60,000 nucleotides of DNA from Apostichopus japonicus. Its lineage: Eukaryota > Echinodermata > Holothuroidea > Aspidochirotida > Stichopodidae. Shown here piece after piece: positions 48,701 through 60,000 of the stretch; position 1 is the first letter of the stretch; each line of letters opens with the position of its first letter. The DNA lies in NCBI RefSeq assembly GCF_037975245.1, contig NC_092580.1, forward strand, positions 21,626,501-21,686,500. The letters run 5' to 3'. The notes under the pieces were generated by a model. That model searched no databases. It was not told the DNA's origin and saw only the letters and a program-made list of their open reading frames with translations. A program made the translations under genes and the position numbers.

Positions 48701-51700
48701 GGGGGTAAAAACCACACATTTTACCTTGTAGCATATGCAAGCATTGTGGTGGTATCAGCTGGCATTCTACATTACATTAAAAGTGTATCAAAACATTTTA
48801 CAGTAATTTGAACTAATTTCTAAAAATAGCTTTTCGAATTTAAATGCGCAGCTACGAAATGGTGTCACGAGAAGATTCGTTCCATTTGTGAATGATAATC
48901 CAGATTTGAATATTTTCTCAATAATTTTTAAAGTACCCTAAAGCGAATTTCTCATAGAATGAGTAACTGCTACAGTTAACTTTATTGAGCTGTGGATTAA
49001 TGCACTATGATAAATCACAAATTCTGATCCCTGACTAAAACTATGAAAGCAATCACTATCTGCTGTCTATCTAGATATCTACAGTACAATGATCTGGTCA
49101 CTGACAGCAGCCATGTGACAAACAGGTTACCAAGGGCTCCTCCAGACATGGTTTATATGTAATTATGAGGGTAGCTACTTTGAGGAGACAGTGAAGTGGG
49201 GGACTGAACTATAAATATCTTCTGTTCAATTATGGGACATTTCTTGGCCTTCATATTTTGGTGATTTCAGATATAAGTCAGTTGATGATCCTTTCCCAGC
49301 TCATTCCTTTGGGCAATATGTCGTCCATTTCTGACACTTTGATGTTAATTCTCTTAATTAACAACAGAACAGGGAGTCAATCCCTTGTTGTAATCTCCTG
49401 AATATACCCACAGGCTAAACACATTCATGTGGTAGCTGCAGGCATACAGTATGTTTACCAAGGGCAGTTAGTACGTTAATTAAGATCTTAATCATGGACT
49501 AAACAACCACCTCAAAAATCCAAAGTCGTCATGGTTACAATGTCAGTATATACTGCCGGATGAGATAGTAACCATGGTTACCAGTACCATGTGAATTTTA
49601 TGTAAAACTATCCATTCCTCATCCCAGTTATTGAGAAAGTTCATGCAATAACTCATAGACACTGGTTGCACTTCCTAACAGCGAAAACTGTATACAAGCC
49701 TGGTGTATTGTAAGTCTCACCTGCGTACCGTGCATATGGTTTGCATGAATTAAACAACTTATTGCATATAAACATTGAACACATTTCTTATTCCATCTCT
49801 CCCCAAAATATTGCAATTACTTAGTTCCTGGTAATTGGTGAAAATAACGAAGGGTTTCATCTCACATATATCGATAATTCTAAATGAGGAGGCTACTTCA
49901 AGACTGCTGTTTGCACATGCTCAAACATGGCAACAATTTCTCATTTGCAGTATTAAAAATTGTTTTGCAAATGTCAATATAAAATGTTACATAACAATAA
50001 CATGTTGGATTCATGTTCTGCATGTGCAAGGGTGGGAAAACTTGGGTTGCTAAAAACTACCAGTTGACCTTAAATGTAATTGAACATGAATGGTATACTG
50101 TACATACAGAACAATTTTCTGACAAAGGTTATCAACCTTATTGCAAATTTCTCAAAATATGATAGCTTAGCCCTTGAATGACCTCACCCACCCACCCGCC
50201 TTCTGAATCAATATTCATCACTCAAATCACGATATAAACTTCCAATAGGCAAGTAAACTATAATGATTCCCTTCAATTAAAAAAAAAAAGTTGCTGCACA
50301 GATGCCTTCCTGTCCCAACCTCTGCGAACACTCCGGCATGAACGAAATTTTTCTATTTTTCCTTCTTCTCATTTACATCTCACATACTGTAACTAAGATC
50401 AAATTGGCCACTGGCTGTTACTAGTACCGATATAAGGGGGAGGAGAAGTCAGTCCGAATAACTTGTAGAGCAAACATGATATGATTTCCTTCCTTCCATC
50501 TCCTACCATTACATCTTATTAGCCTAGATCTTCCCACTATCAGAATCCAGAGAAATAACACTTGCCAATTTTCTTCCTCTCTCCCTCTCTCTCCCTCCCG
50601 TCTCTCTCTGGACATCTCTCTGTTGGAGACATGTTTTGTCTAGAATCTGATAAACAAATATTGCTCTCGGCCCTGCACTGTCAATTAAACTTTGAATGTT
50701 ATCCATATCGAATGTCTATTCTTGCAATCTGTCTGCTTTTGTATATCGCCATATTCTACCACGTGTACACATACAAGTTCATGCCCAACGGGTTGACTTA
50801 AACAGGGAAAAAAACATCAGGGGTTTGAATAATACTCGAAAACATTCAATCCCATTTAAAAAAGTGAAAAACAGACATCATTTTGGGTGGATGAGCCACT
50901 CGAAGAAACTAAGGTTGCAAAGACTAGTTGCCTCCACTTTATATGTTCTAGATTATGTTTCACCCCACAGGGAGGGTTAATTGGCACATGTGTTTTACAT
51001 AATCTAACTTCTCTTCAAAATATATGGGAACAATCAGAAGAAATCTATTCAGATTTGCATGAACAGTAGAAAGAAACCCTTCAAAATCGCTTGTAAAGAT
51101 CTGAGAAAAACAAGCCCAAACATTTTAGTACCAAATACAAATTTTGGGCATGTGAACCCCCCCCCCCCCATAAGCATACCCTTTTATTTTGCTTTCCCAA
51201 AATGAACAAGTAAATCCTTTAAAAATTTAACACATTTCACTGAACATACCCCTGGGTAAGATAAACATTTCTTTCTTCCAGTAAGTGATACAGCAAAGAG
51301 GACAGTTAGATGGAAACACTTGATATATCTTAACAAAACATAATTTCCATCAAATAGGCACTTTGGTTCATGTTCATGATATTTCCCTACAGCTATCAAC
51401 ACTTGAGTGCTTTTCAGGTCTTCAGTCGAATTTTTAAACATAACTTCAGTAAAAAATACTCTGAAACTACGGAGGGAGGAAAGCCTTGAATACTTTTGAT
51501 TGATTGCTTACATGTTAGGGTGAGGACTCTCATCGGAATTAAGCGATGTGCCACCATTCCGCTTACCTAGCTCTGTGCTGCAAATTAAGGGGTGAATGGT
51601 CAATGCTCATTTCATACCTCTTATTATAACCAATAAAACTAAAACATGGTTCAATAAAGTCACCGATGATGGGTGTAGGTCGCGCTTTGAAGTCGGCAAT

Positions 51701-54612
51701 TAATGTCCATATCCTTTCATGTTGAGACGCGTGCCGTGGTATGCTAATGGACTTTTATCATCTATTATAAAGTGGTATGTACAAATGAATGCCAAAACAT
51801 ATGGAGGTTAACAGCGTTAGAGTTGATGGGGACATTCATCGCGGTCGTTTGTAAAATGTCAGGGAAACAACTGAAGTGCTTCCCAAATTAATCAAAGCAA
51901 CTGTGACAAACTAGCGCCACATTGCGGCTAATGCTTTCAATCACTGGCCTAATGTCATTAAAATATTAGGACAAGTTCAGGACCTTTTAACAAGCTACTT
52001 AGAATAGCAACACGGAGGAGAAGAAAGAAAGAATTGACGTATGTTTACTCGCTCAGATCAAAGACATCCTCATCGTCAACGTCATCTCTCCCTCCATCCT
52101 TAAGGGTATGAGGAGCAAAACTAGAATAGAACGATGATTTAATAGAAACTGCAATATTGACAGACCACTGTTCAGGCCAGTTCTTTTACCTCCTGATACA
52201 AACAATTTATTGTTCCAGAACTGTCTGTCAGATTTTGGATAAAAAATTGTGTCGGACATTTTAACTTTGATCTGAGAGTAACTTTCATAATTAATAAAAA
52301 ATTTAGCTTTCAATGTGACTGATTCGAGAGAAGAGTGTTCGAATTTGAGCAACAGCTCGACAACTTCGTCTTACATTTGAAATGTCAGCTCATATGGAAA
52401 TTTCGGATACTTTTAGTATGATACAAAACTTCCATAACAACAACGAAATTCATTAGCTCGACTAGTCAAAGTTCATTACAAATAAATAGAGGAATAGTTG
52501 AAAATGTCAGTTGAATAATAACTTGTTATACTAATTAACTTTCAGTTGGTGTTTTTTTTTAACTATATGCCATCTTTTATAAAGGAAAACTAGAAGGCTT
52601 TTGGTAAAATTGCAACAGATTGTAACCATTTAGTCAAACGGCATTAAAATGCCATTCGACACTCCTGGGGCTGAAATTATACCATGACCAGCAATTAATT
52701 GAACTTGGTTATATTTTATCTAGGTCTTGGTGTCCTCCAACAACCCTGATACTTAAAAAAAGTTACCAAACTTTACATCTCCTTTTAATAAACTTCATCG
52801 TCAACTGATAAGAACTAAAAGGCCTCAATCTGCTAATTTTATTATCATTTAGGTATTTTATGAGTACTTATCTATTTAAGGTATCACATGATCAAATACA
52901 AATCATGCAAGTTTAGACTCTTCATTAATTTCCCTCTCGTTCCACATTATTTATAGTTGTCATTTAATTCGCACACTATGCACTGTGACTTGTTCTTCCA
53001 TTCAAAAGATGCAATACACCTCGTTAACACAAGTTTTCTGAATTTTTCTTTGATTTTAAGAGTGAAAACACTAACGAGGCCACAGAAATACTCAACCCCC
53101 CTTCCCCCTGCCCCACAACCAATATCAGAGAATTCTTTCAATCGATACAAAACTGCTTTATTGTCTTCCACACAACTGACTGTCAAAGTCAATTAAAAAT
53201 GAACAAAGAAGCTGTTAAAGTTCTTAATTATCTTATACTGACCAATCTCAGTTAGGAGACCAACCTAAGTTAGGAGCTAGGAATGAAGCTGCAAGAGCAG
53301 ACCCTAACGTCAGGAAATGAAAAACTCCGCGAAGAATTAGTAGCTTTCCAAAGGTGACCAACGGCAGAAGCAGAGAGATTTACTGCCTCAAGGAAGAAGA
53401 TGGATCTTAAGGGATATGAATAGAGCTCTGGTGATTGATGATTCTTTGATGGGCAATACGAATGACAGAAAATTAAACTGAATTATTGGCCTACAAACCA
53501 ATCAACTTTTCTTGTTGATAGGAGGTACCAGGATAAAAGTAATTCTTAAGAAGTTTTTGATTTTTTACCATTACATCGTCAATCTGGGTTATATTTGATG
53601 TGACACGGTCTTGGCAGGAGACTGGCTTCCTCTGTATTGCTTTTAAAGTAGTGGAGTTAAAGTAGGACAAAACCTAATTCCAACAGCTAGCACAGGCGGA
53701 GTAAAATATATAACCGCTATCTCGTTTATCTACGTCGCTGCTTCTACCTCACGGGTGATAAGGGATCAAGTTAACTTCCCTGATTATTTTAATTCCATGC
53801 CAACGTATTTTTGAGAGTGGTCGTAACGGGCGCTCGGCCTCGGTATTTATAGAGATACTGAACGCGTAGTCTGTGTGTGCCGTAGCATGCATAACAACGG
53901 GGCAATTTAACAACAAGACTGGAAGCAGATATGAAAATGCCAAAGGTAAGTCTAGGGCTTAGTAAACATTCAGAGCTACACGACAAACGGTCATCAGAAA
54001 TGACCACAGCAATGTACTGTAAGGTCACTTAGAGATTGTCAAGATTGACCAAACAGATTATTGACTTAAACTGATGTTTGTAAACTATCAGGACAAAGGA
54101 AACTGAGAAATATGCAATGAATAATAAATATTTCCCTTTTGAAGTTAAAATGACCACCAATATTAAATACAATTTAGCAAGGAAAACAGAAAAATAGTTC
54201 AACAAAAGCATTGGCATTCTAATATACTTTGATATTCAACGGTAAACAAACCCTTACAAGAACAAATTTACATGAACCAAATTTACCAAAGAGCTGAGTA
54301 TTTCTGACAGAAAGGTTTCCACAAGAACAGAGAAGTGAAAAAATCTAACAGCTGACAAGTACGGACAAAATGAGTTGAAAGCCCAATATATCTCTCTGCA
54401 AACAAATTTAAATGGTGCAAATGAAATGTGTCCTGTTGGTACACACAATACAAGACCTGTAATAGGTGGATGAAATCCAATAAAAATGATGTAAAACTTA
54501 AACAAAATATGCAACTTAGGTAGACAGCCCAAACTGAGAGGTTTAAAGGTAATGGATGAGATATTTGGTGCAATGGAAGAAGACACCCCACCTGTACATA
54601 ACGGCCAATACA
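45761..54612. other. prickle 5' flank or first intron, part 2
   Basis: No gene supported. Contains a two-copy 36-bp repeat (AATTGGTCAT.TTTCCGACTTG) at 47845-47912. Stretches around 49000-49580 and 51500-51960 are free of low-complexity sequence and could be conserved noncoding DNA, which cannot be judged without alignment. Confidence 0.45.
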
Positions 54613-55160
54613 GGTAAATGTTACACATTTATGTAAATGTTACACAGTAACAATGTTAATGTTACAAAATGTACACAGTAATTACACAATGCAATTACAA
54701 AGTAATTACACAATGTGCACAGTAATGTTACACAGTAATGTTACACAATGTAACATGTTAATGTTACACAATGCAACAATTATAACATTACACAATGTAC
54801 ACAGTAATTATACAACATTGTACACACTGATTTTACACAGTGATTTTTACACAGTAACGTTACACAATGTAACATGTAAATGTTACACAGTAATGTTACA
54901 CAATGTTATATGTAATATCACACAGTAACAATGTTAATGTTACACAATGTACACAGTAATTACATAGTAATTACACAATGTACACAGCAATGTTATACAG
55001 TAATGTTACACAATTAATATGTAAATGTTACAAAGTAACAATTTTAATGTTAAACAATGTACACAGTAATTACACAATGTAATTACACAATGTACCCAGT
55101 TATGTAACACAGTAATGTTACACAATGTAACATGTTACTGTTACACAGGTAAATGTTACA
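54613..55160. repeat. degenerate minisatellite of TTACACA(G/A)TAATGT-type units
   Basis: About 550 bases made of variants of ACACAGTAATGTTACACAATG, with irregular spacing and interspersed AACATGTTAATG. The 91-codon plus-strand frame inside it (NYTM, MLHN repeats) is a product of the repeat, not a gene. Confidence 0.92.
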
Positions 55161-58100
55161 CATACTCTAGTCATATGTCCTACTCTGAATGATCATCAAA
55201 AAAGTACATCAAATTACAGTCCGCTTGTACTGTAAAACATACCGGATGTAACTACAACTTCGCTTTTAGTGATCTCCATCAATACCAACAAAGACGATGG
55301 CCTGTATGCACAAGCATACTAAGAATGCCAATTACACCCACATTTACAACTGTTTACCCAAGAAAATTCCTCGCACCTCCTTTGTTCAGGTAAAACTAAA
55401 TAATTATATCAACCAGCACTTCCTACCATAAAATGAACCATCTTGACCAAGAGGACTTGTTTGAAAATTCCTGGCCTGGTTTTTTAATTAACCATTCCCA
55501 TATCTATTCAATGAAGTGGTCAGTGAACTGGACACCTGATTCAAGATTAGTAAACAGCCAAGAATTTAAGAGGATAATAAAACTGGGTGAGGTCACTTTA
55601 AAGGTCATCAGTATTGTTCCCCCCCCCCTCCCACCTGAAATGTATCATGTTAAAAATTGTGGAAAGGTTTTCTGTAGAGGTACTGTACTCAGTCTCACCG
55701 TCTGAAATTGTCTCACGTATGAAAATCCAAGGGGTTGCTACCTGGACAGATCCCTGATAAAACCTGCTATTGGAGGTACAGGGTAGTAAAACTAGAAATA
55801 TTAAAAGTTGTTGAAATTTAAACATGAAGTAAGAATTATCCAGGTTTTAATCATATTTGGCAGTAAATATTGATAACAACGTGAAATGTTGTGGCTTATA
55901 TATATATATATATATATATATGCAACTTTCTATTCTGAGGATCCTATGTTTGTCCATTTATTCAGATCTGGACCTAAAATCGTTTTGGATTTTACAGATC
56001 TTTCAATCTCACTCGATCACGATCCTTAATCAGCTTTTTTATATTTACAGTAGTCCGGAGTTATTTTCCACAGGGTTCAAAACAAAAATTGTCAACCCAG
56101 CTCATTATGTTAGACTAAAGAAGCATCTTTTTAATAAAAAAATCTTTTTAATGAAGAAAAATCCAAACAGTGTGAAATTTCTTTTAAAATTTTTGAAAAC
56201 ATGTGTGTATTAGTAATGCAAAAGTGTCTCCCAGTTTGGTATTAGAATTTATTCAAAATATTTAGTTGAGTACATGGTGATTAATGCTTGTTTGGGTAAA
56301 AAAGAAATATTGTTTTAAAATTGTAATTTTTGGTAGGTATTTGCCAATAAGTGACAAACAAACATGAAAAGTTGCTCTGCCCAAAAAACAATAAAAAACA
56401 AAGCCGATGATTTAAACAAAGACAAACAAAGGAAATTTTCTTTTATTGATATTGCTGTAAATCTGCATATACAGGTATTTCTCTACAACATGAGAATGTT
56501 AAATCCTTGTTCCCTCGTCCCTCCCCCACCCCATGTTTATATCAGACCTCTATTATGAGCAAAGTAAATAAACTCCCTGACCTTTTTAAAATCACTTTCA
56601 ATCAAGACTACCACAATTTGCCCACATGTGATATTTTTTATTTGTTGTTGCTTTTAAAATAGAAGCAACACAGTCGTCCACCAACTGGTGCCTTAAAACC
56701 TAATGGTTTCCTATCAGTTTGAGACGAAAAGCCCTTCTAAATAAGAAAGCTTCTCAAGAAAGATTTGCAAATACACACCAGTCACAAGTGTTTCCTTGTC
56801 AGAATCATCGGCCTAAAAGATGGCTTTTGACTGTCGCTTATTGCCACAGAAACCCAGAAACACTTCCACCAGAATTTGTCCCACTTTCTGGTCATGATGA
56901 TGCTGTTTAATAACCTTCTCTCAGAGTCATGTGAAATACCGGGAGTATAGAAATAAAACTGGGTTATTTGTTCCAGAAGTAAAATGAAGAGGAAAGGGAT
57001 GACTCCACTAGATATTTGGGCCTCAAGCAAATATGTGAGATGGAGAAGAGACGAACAGCACAGGTGTCGATGAGAGCATTAAATTTCGGTGAACCAAACT
57101 TAAAGAGCTGGAAAATTGAAGGCATGACTTTAGAAGGAAGAAGCAATGAGTTTATGTACTAGCCAGATCATGCAAAGATGAACTCTAAAGGTTGATTTGA
57201 ATTTGAAATTAACGAAAAAGAAAACTTGGCCAGTGTGGTCAATCGGTCAACAAGGCTGTAATAGATTTGGAAACAGGAAGAAATTCCTCTAACAATTAGA
57301 GGGTGATTCCTAAAAAAAATGACCCTCCTCCAGATCTTGGAGTCTTTCCTCCATGCTAAGAAATCTATATGCCTTAACACCTTTAAGCTGTTGCTTGAAT
57401 GTATTGAATAGGTCGAAATTACTCAAATTTCAATGCTGACTATTATATTGTAACCAGAAACTAGCACAAAATTGAATTCATTAACTTACACTACATGTAC
57501 TCTATAACTTTATCTGTGCTCTATCCCTTGAATATGTTTTAGGTGCACTCCATTAACCTCTATGCTCTATGCTTTTAATGTACAGTATATGTTACATGTG
57601 GGCTAACATTTATATGGGCTCTACATATATATACTTCCACTCAATAAAGGTTAATGTGCTTAAATTACCTTTCTACATGTTATATGCACTAATTATATGA
57701 ACCATATCATATCTGCTACTGCCCTTTACATATTACTATCAATAGAAGAAGATTTTTTGCAAAAATTAATGTAAATTCAAACTTTTGTAAATTATCACAC
57801 ACCAACCTTTGGCAAAGATTCTATCTTTCTTTTGCAGGGAAGTTAAATATATTGGCCTAAAGTTGGGACCATATATGGTATCTTATAGCAGCATATAACC
57901 ATCATCATTTCATCTGACTCATTTAATTCCGATTAACTCCTCATCCAGTTAACTTCATCTGATAGCGGCAATTACAGAACAGACACTCTGCATAAACCGC
58001 AGTGTAACATACTTTAACAGCTTCTGGCAGTGAAAGACCTATTTACCACAAACTATCCATAAAAGTACAATTTCTCCCCAAATTCCCAAATCGGTTGAAA

Positions 58101-60000
58101 AAAGGATAAGAGTAATATTTTAAGATACATCTTACAGATCGTAAGCACAGATAAATGGCATTAAGGAGATTCACCCGGCGCAGTGAGTGAGTCACAAATA
58201 TAGCCGAGAACCCCACAGGCGAAAATGTGCCTGCTCTGTAAACTCCCAGTTGCACTTTAGTGGTGCGGAATCATCTCAACTGTAATAATTGACAACATAA
58301 ACATACACCGTAAAGAGACTAGATGCACTTTCTGATGGCACGTTAAGATAAAGACCGCGACGGCGAGGATGACACATACGAAACGCTTAGAGTGATAAGC
58401 CCGACGGGGATCAACGCAAACACTTACCTGCCAATTTACGTTACCGACGACATTCCATCAATAAACTCTACTGCTCAATTGGGCCAATTCAGCTGCAAAA
58501 TTTCCATTTCATTTTGGAAAGCCTATGGCTCACTAAAATTATGACCTCACACTCAACAAAGTAAAAGAATGTGGGGGGTGACATCCACAGAACAAATTTT
58601 ATTTTCACTTGAATTGTCTGAAAGATTTGCAGTGCTGCAAGAGGACAGATAGGAACATTAGCAGGTTCTTTCCTCCCGACAAATGCCGCTCGCCTGAGGC
58701 GAAGCATGTTGGAACTGAATTTAGCATACCCCTCTTCTCTCTATGCTTTTCAATAAAATACGTTTTTCGCTGACTCAGAGTCATTTCAGCCACTTCTCAT
58801 AATCCTAATGAATTCAGTCACAAAAATTATTGATTTAGCATTTGCTTCTTTTTTTTTTCTCTTTTTACTATATATATGTTGAAAGCTTGTTTTATATCTG
58901 TACTATGAGGTCATCATTACATCATCACCATGTCCACAGTCTTGGGAAACCTCCCAGGGCAGGTTTTCAGGCCACGTTATACCATCTATTGATCTCACCT
59001 TTTTTTTTCTCTGTCCAAGAATGGTCAATTCAAGTGTAAGACACCAAAATCTTGCATTAATTTGCATGAAGCCATGCAAAGAGATGGTTCCATACCTACT
59101 GTAACTGACGATGCTAAGAGCAATATAGTCTGCCAATGGCAAATTTCTCATTCGCCAAGGCCAACTAATTAATCATTTTCTTTATATTTAGTTCAAAAAA
59201 GTACAATAATTTTTTTTCGGTGTTACCTGCCTGCCTAGTTTATACTAATGGTTTCAAGACATGACTATGTACAGTAGTGCTGATACCGGGAAGTTGCTGC
59301 TACTGCTAATACCAGGGAGTTGCTGCTACTAGCCTAGATAAAGACTGTCACAAGGGGAAATGAATTTAAAGAACAGACCAATTGAAAGAGAAGTTGGGGA
59401 GGAGGAGGGGTGACAGGTACCAGAGAGGGAATAGCAAGTGTTATTTGAGGAAGAGAGAGATATATTTGGAATATATTTTGCATAATGTTTGCAGTTTGAC
59501 AAAACTGCCACATTTACATCCTAAATTGTTTTTGATGGATTAAATGACAATCTAACTGACAGTAACTTCAGTTCAAGTTAGACTTGCAAATGATATTTAA
59601 CTGAACAACAATAAGTTAAAACATCAAACATAAAAAAGAGAGCAAAGTTTAACAACCTTGAAATTTCTCATTTAGATAATTCCAAACTTTGCCCTATGTC
59701 CACAGAGCTTAAATAAACACATTGCTTGGGAACAATAAAGGACCTCTCTGAGACTCAGAGAGTTTAAATCTGTTTCATTTTAAAATACTAGACGGTCCGT
59801 TGTGAACTTTTGTACAGTATGGGTACTGCAGTGTATGCGTCCATATAGCATGTAGCCTACAGTACAGTTAGCACTATTAAAACATTAACCAAATTGCTTT
59901 TTGGGAAACTTTATATGCACACAGTATACGATGGGAGACTGAAGAGCTGTTTTCTTATACAGTTTTAATGTACATAAAGGATCATATAAAACTTCAGTTC
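55161..60000. other. far 5' flank of prickle, nothing certain
   Basis: Contains a (TA)12 run at 55897-55920 and a two-copy 27-bp repeat (GGGAGTTGCTGCTACT type) at 59284-59332. On the minus strand TTTTGCAG at about 58496 and CAG|GTAAGTG at about 58429 could bound a 65-base noncoding exon, but nothing ties it to prickle. No coding sequence is supported up to the right edge. Confidence 0.4.
55897..55920. repeat. (TA)12 microsatellite
   Basis: Pure TA dinucleotide run. Confidence 0.95.

Noticed and set aside
53933-53946. Plus-strand ATGAAAATGCCAAAG|GTAAGTC, a start codon plus donor
   Set aside because: Isolated; no partner exon and no promoter evidence beyond a TATTTATAG word.
54653-54928. 91-codon frame
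   Set aside because: Read-through of the TTACACA minisatellite.
55857-56213. 118-codon plus-strand frame
   Set aside because: Starts in a TA microsatellite region; the Lys/Phe-rich end matches no family I can name.

Overview
The window is animal nuclear DNA. Its genes are split by many short to medium introns with GT-AG borders, one intron appears to be of the minor AT-AC class, and the intergenic DNA is packed with small DNA transposons, a tRNA-type SINE and long G/C homopolymers. The gene content (selenocysteine elongation factor, a CRT-like transporter, Prickle) and the repeat style suggest a marine invertebrate deuterostome, most likely an echinoderm, perhaps a sea cucumber. The species is an inference; no sequence seen here proves it.

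Three real protein genes are visible, all on the minus strand. (1) positions 420-12276: EEFSEC, the SelB-like GTPase that brings selenocysteyl-tRNA to the ribosome. Fifteen coding exons were placed to the base and cover about 538 codons; the C-terminal exon lies beyond the left edge. Its eleventh intron has AT-AC borders with near-perfect U12 donor and branch-point motifs. (2) 18577-23637: a four-exon, 402-residue multi-membrane protein of the CRT-like (chloroquine-resistance-transporter-like, drug/metabolite transporter) family with an acidic dileucine motif at the N-terminus. (3) 36238-43163: Prickle, the PET plus three-LIM planar-cell-polarity protein with a C-terminal CVIS CaaX box; its first exon(s) were not found in the 17 kb upstream that remain in the window.

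Between the genes the DNA is mostly mobile elements. 12.3-21.2 kb holds nested hAT-like miniature elements (three in the whole window have perfect 8-bp target duplications) and a pair of about 1.3 kb inverted repeat arms that bracket the last two exons of the CRT-like gene. 26.5-27.1 kb is a palindromic element built from repeated CTTAAG-type motifs. 27.5-32.3 kb is a decayed P-element-like transposon: 31-bp perfect terminal inverted repeats, 8-bp target duplication, a broken THAP-like start and a broken transposase segment on the minus strand, with a LINE tail and a SINE inserted in it. Only 36 bp outside its left end is a 22-bp palindrome made of just the two TIR tips, with its own 8-bp duplication; this looks like a fossil P-element excision footprint and is the most unusual observation here.

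43.2-60 kb is the large 5' flank or first intron of prickle. It carries one more hAT-like miniature element, a degenerate minisatellite at 54.6-55.2 kb and several non-repetitive stretches, but no coding exon I can support. The three genes belong to different pathways (selenoprotein translation, organelle transport, planar polarity) and show no sign of working together.
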